Source: Bog-257 sp963846715
GTDB lineage: Bacteria; Acidobacteriota; Terriglobia; Terriglobales; Acidobacteriaceae
Assembly: GCA_963846715.1 (NCBI GenBank)
Contig: CAWJXA010000008.1
Location: 1-64,000 of the forward strand
DNA: 64,000 bases
Direction: 5' to 3'
Both the position numbers and the translations under genes were made by a program. Below, in pieces: positions 62,918 to 64,000 of this stretch; the stretch's first letter is position 1; every line of letters begins with the position of its first letter. Below the pieces are notes generated by a model. The model was not told the origin of the DNA. It did no database searches and saw only the letters and a list, made by a program, of their open reading frames with translations.

Positions 62918-63189
62918 TGTAGTCCTCCGAAATCGAAAAGGTCTCTACGGGCTCACTTCTGTGCCGGCGGGATCTGGTGTTGCAGAGGCAAAACAGCCTA
63001 GATGTTAGCACGGGTTTAGGCTTCGCGCGGCGGCTTGCTGTTGTAAACGGGCGTGGCTGTTGAAAAACTCGCTCGCAGAGATCGCCAAAAAAAACGTCGC
63101 GCCAGGAAGCCCTGTAAACGACTTTCTCGACCCGGTACACATCCCTGGTCACCAAGTTGAGCAAGATTTCGGGGAAAGGGACTTTCTCA

Positions 63190-63369
63190 GCAGCCACAGG
63201 CCATTACACAACCAATCCTGACGGTCCCTCAACCTCTAAACAAGGAAACAAGTATCTACTTCCCGACCCAGAACGAGCAGAGCTGATCAGATGGGCTTTT
63301 GAGCGGTTTCCGACTGGTGTTTACGCACGCCCGCAGTTATTAAACGAAGTCACAGTGCGAGGCCTGTAA
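63190..63369 (+). pseudogene. Serine-recombinase remnant
   Basis: The forward strand reads KYLLPDPERAELIRWAFERF and then PTGVYARPQLLNEVTVRGL before a stop at 63367-63369. This matches the start of the Recombinase domain of large serine recombinases, where an LxPDPERAPLIRxAFEL-type segment precedes GxYSxxxLLxxVTxxGL. The resolvase catalytic domain and the rest are missing. It ends 12 bp from the 3' end of tRNA-Arg(TCT), so it may mark an old integrated element. Confidence 0.55.
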
Positions 63370-63381
63370 ACCAAAAAAAAA

Positions 63382-63458
<77 letters not shown>

Positions 63459-63514
63459 ACACAAGCGGCCGCATGATCGGCGTGCCGGTTCATTATCGCA
63501 AATATCAGCCGCCC

Positions 63515-63630
63515 CGCGGCGACAGGTGATAGCCCACTGCTTTCAGCAGTGGGAAAGCAGCAGGGGGAAATCCCGAGTCCGCTTCAGCGGACGGCAGAGG
63601 TCTAGTAACAGCGCTGAAGAGTTTATGTGA
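63515..63630 (-). repeat. Interspersed palindromic repeat, copy 2
   Basis: Read on the reverse strand this carries CTGTTAC, CCTCTGCCGTCCGCTGAAGC, GGACTC, ATTTCC, a CACTGCTGAAAGCAGTG palindrome and GGGCTATCACCTGTCGCC, then GCGGGGCGGC. The same blocks in the same order form copy 1 at 14687-14800; the central hairpins differ while their flanks are conserved. Confidence 0.75.
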
Positions 63631-63634
63631 GAAT

Positions 63635-63740
63635 CGTGCCGTCCCTACGGGACTCGCTCTTACTTCTCGCCCTACCCAGGACTCCGCTTCGCTCCGTCCT
63701 GGGCTAACTTCACTGCCGCCCCTATGGGGCTCGATTTCCG
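63635..63740. repeat. Hairpin-rich repeat region
   Basis: GTCCCTACGGGAC, CCCAGGACTCCGCTTCGCTC followed by CGTCCTGGGC, and GCCCCTATGGGGC are three successive hairpins. No coding frame crosses them. They look like palindromic intergenic repeats of a third type, not a terminator, since no T-run follows. Confidence 0.5.
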
Positions 63741-63906
63741 CGCGTACAACTCCACAGGCGAAAACGAGACTGAGTATTCACATCAGCCTCTGATGCGCGA
63801 GCTAATATTCTTCGCCTCCACGGGGCTTGAGTTTGCTGCATCATTCCACCGACCGAACTCAAATAAGTTCACACACGCAGTCAAGTCCTCGGTCGGGATA
63901 TGAAAC

Positions 63907-64000
63907 TCAAGAAGGCCCGCTAACCGCCTCTCCCCGCTCAATCCGCTGCAGAAACGCAATCGCCTGGCGCTCGGCCCAGCGGCCATCGTAGCCCTTGGCT
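63907..64000 (-). CDS. C-terminal end of an unidentified protein, cut by the window edge
   Basis: The reverse strand reads AKGYDGRWAERQAIAFLQRI, then ERGEAVSGPS and a TGA stop at 63909-63907. Codon use is consistent with coding. Only 31 residues are visible, so the family is not identified. The gene extends to the right of the window. Confidence 0.5.
   Translation of the reverse strand, partial: AKGYDGRWAERQAIAFLQRIERGEAVSGPS

Overview
The window is chromosomal DNA, by my reading from an acidobacterium (Acidobacteriota, probably class Terriglobia, the Koribacter/Sulfotelmatobacter type of soil bacterium). The grounds are an 821-residue MacB-like permease of the kind expanded in that phylum, paired secreted carboxypeptidase-regulatory-domain proteins, five secreted GloVer-repeat proteins, and many short palindromic repeats between genes. 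The assignment rests on gene content, not on a search. There is no CRISPR array, rRNA operon, prophage or replication origin. Three tRNA genes are present: Leu-CAA, Arg-TCG and Arg-TCT.

Layout. 0-6 kb: the truncated end of a LUD-domain protein, an NAD(P)-dependent glutamate dehydrogenase with a small zinc-knuckle protein upstream, and two tandem carboxypeptidase-regulatory-domain exported proteins. 6-9.5 kb: a polyphosphate kinase and CHAD-domain pair, then tRNA-Leu. 9.7-17.5 kb: a 60-residue protein divergent from a LysR regulator, an LssY_C-domain protein, a MurU-like nucleotidyltransferase overlapping a sugar-kinase/RapZ-C fusion, a type II NADH dehydrogenase and an esterase. 17.9-30 kb: carbohydrate genes (transketolase, a GH63-like glucosidase, two HAD phosphatases, a GH13 enzyme and an SDR dehydrogenase), interrupted by an IS1380-family element that itself carries an IS630-family element. 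30-36 kb: an MscS channel, a tetraheme cytochrome/4Fe-4S/NrfD membrane module, and a secreted protein that looks like a proteasome-type N-terminal-threonine hydrolase. 36-64 kb: a MacB-like permease, a ribonuclease T2 lipoprotein, and a run of mostly exported proteins (five GloVer propellers, PQQ-like propeller, 2H phosphoesterase, sulfatase, beta-lactamase-like hydrolase, M13 peptidase), with a methyltransferase, a membrane glycosyltransferase-like protein and decayed fragments of a response regulator and a serine recombinase.

How the genes fit together. The first half is mainly central and storage metabolism: polyphosphate, the pentose phosphate pathway, alpha-glucan or glucoside turnover and cell-wall sugar recycling. 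The second half is dominated by exported proteins. Four coding sequences (about 12.7, 39.1, 46.3 and 49.2 kb) are each split by one apparent single-base indel, which is either real decay or residual assembly error. The most unusual item is the secreted Ntn-hydrolase candidate at 34962-35759, whose predicted signal-peptide cleavage would itself expose the catalytic threonine.
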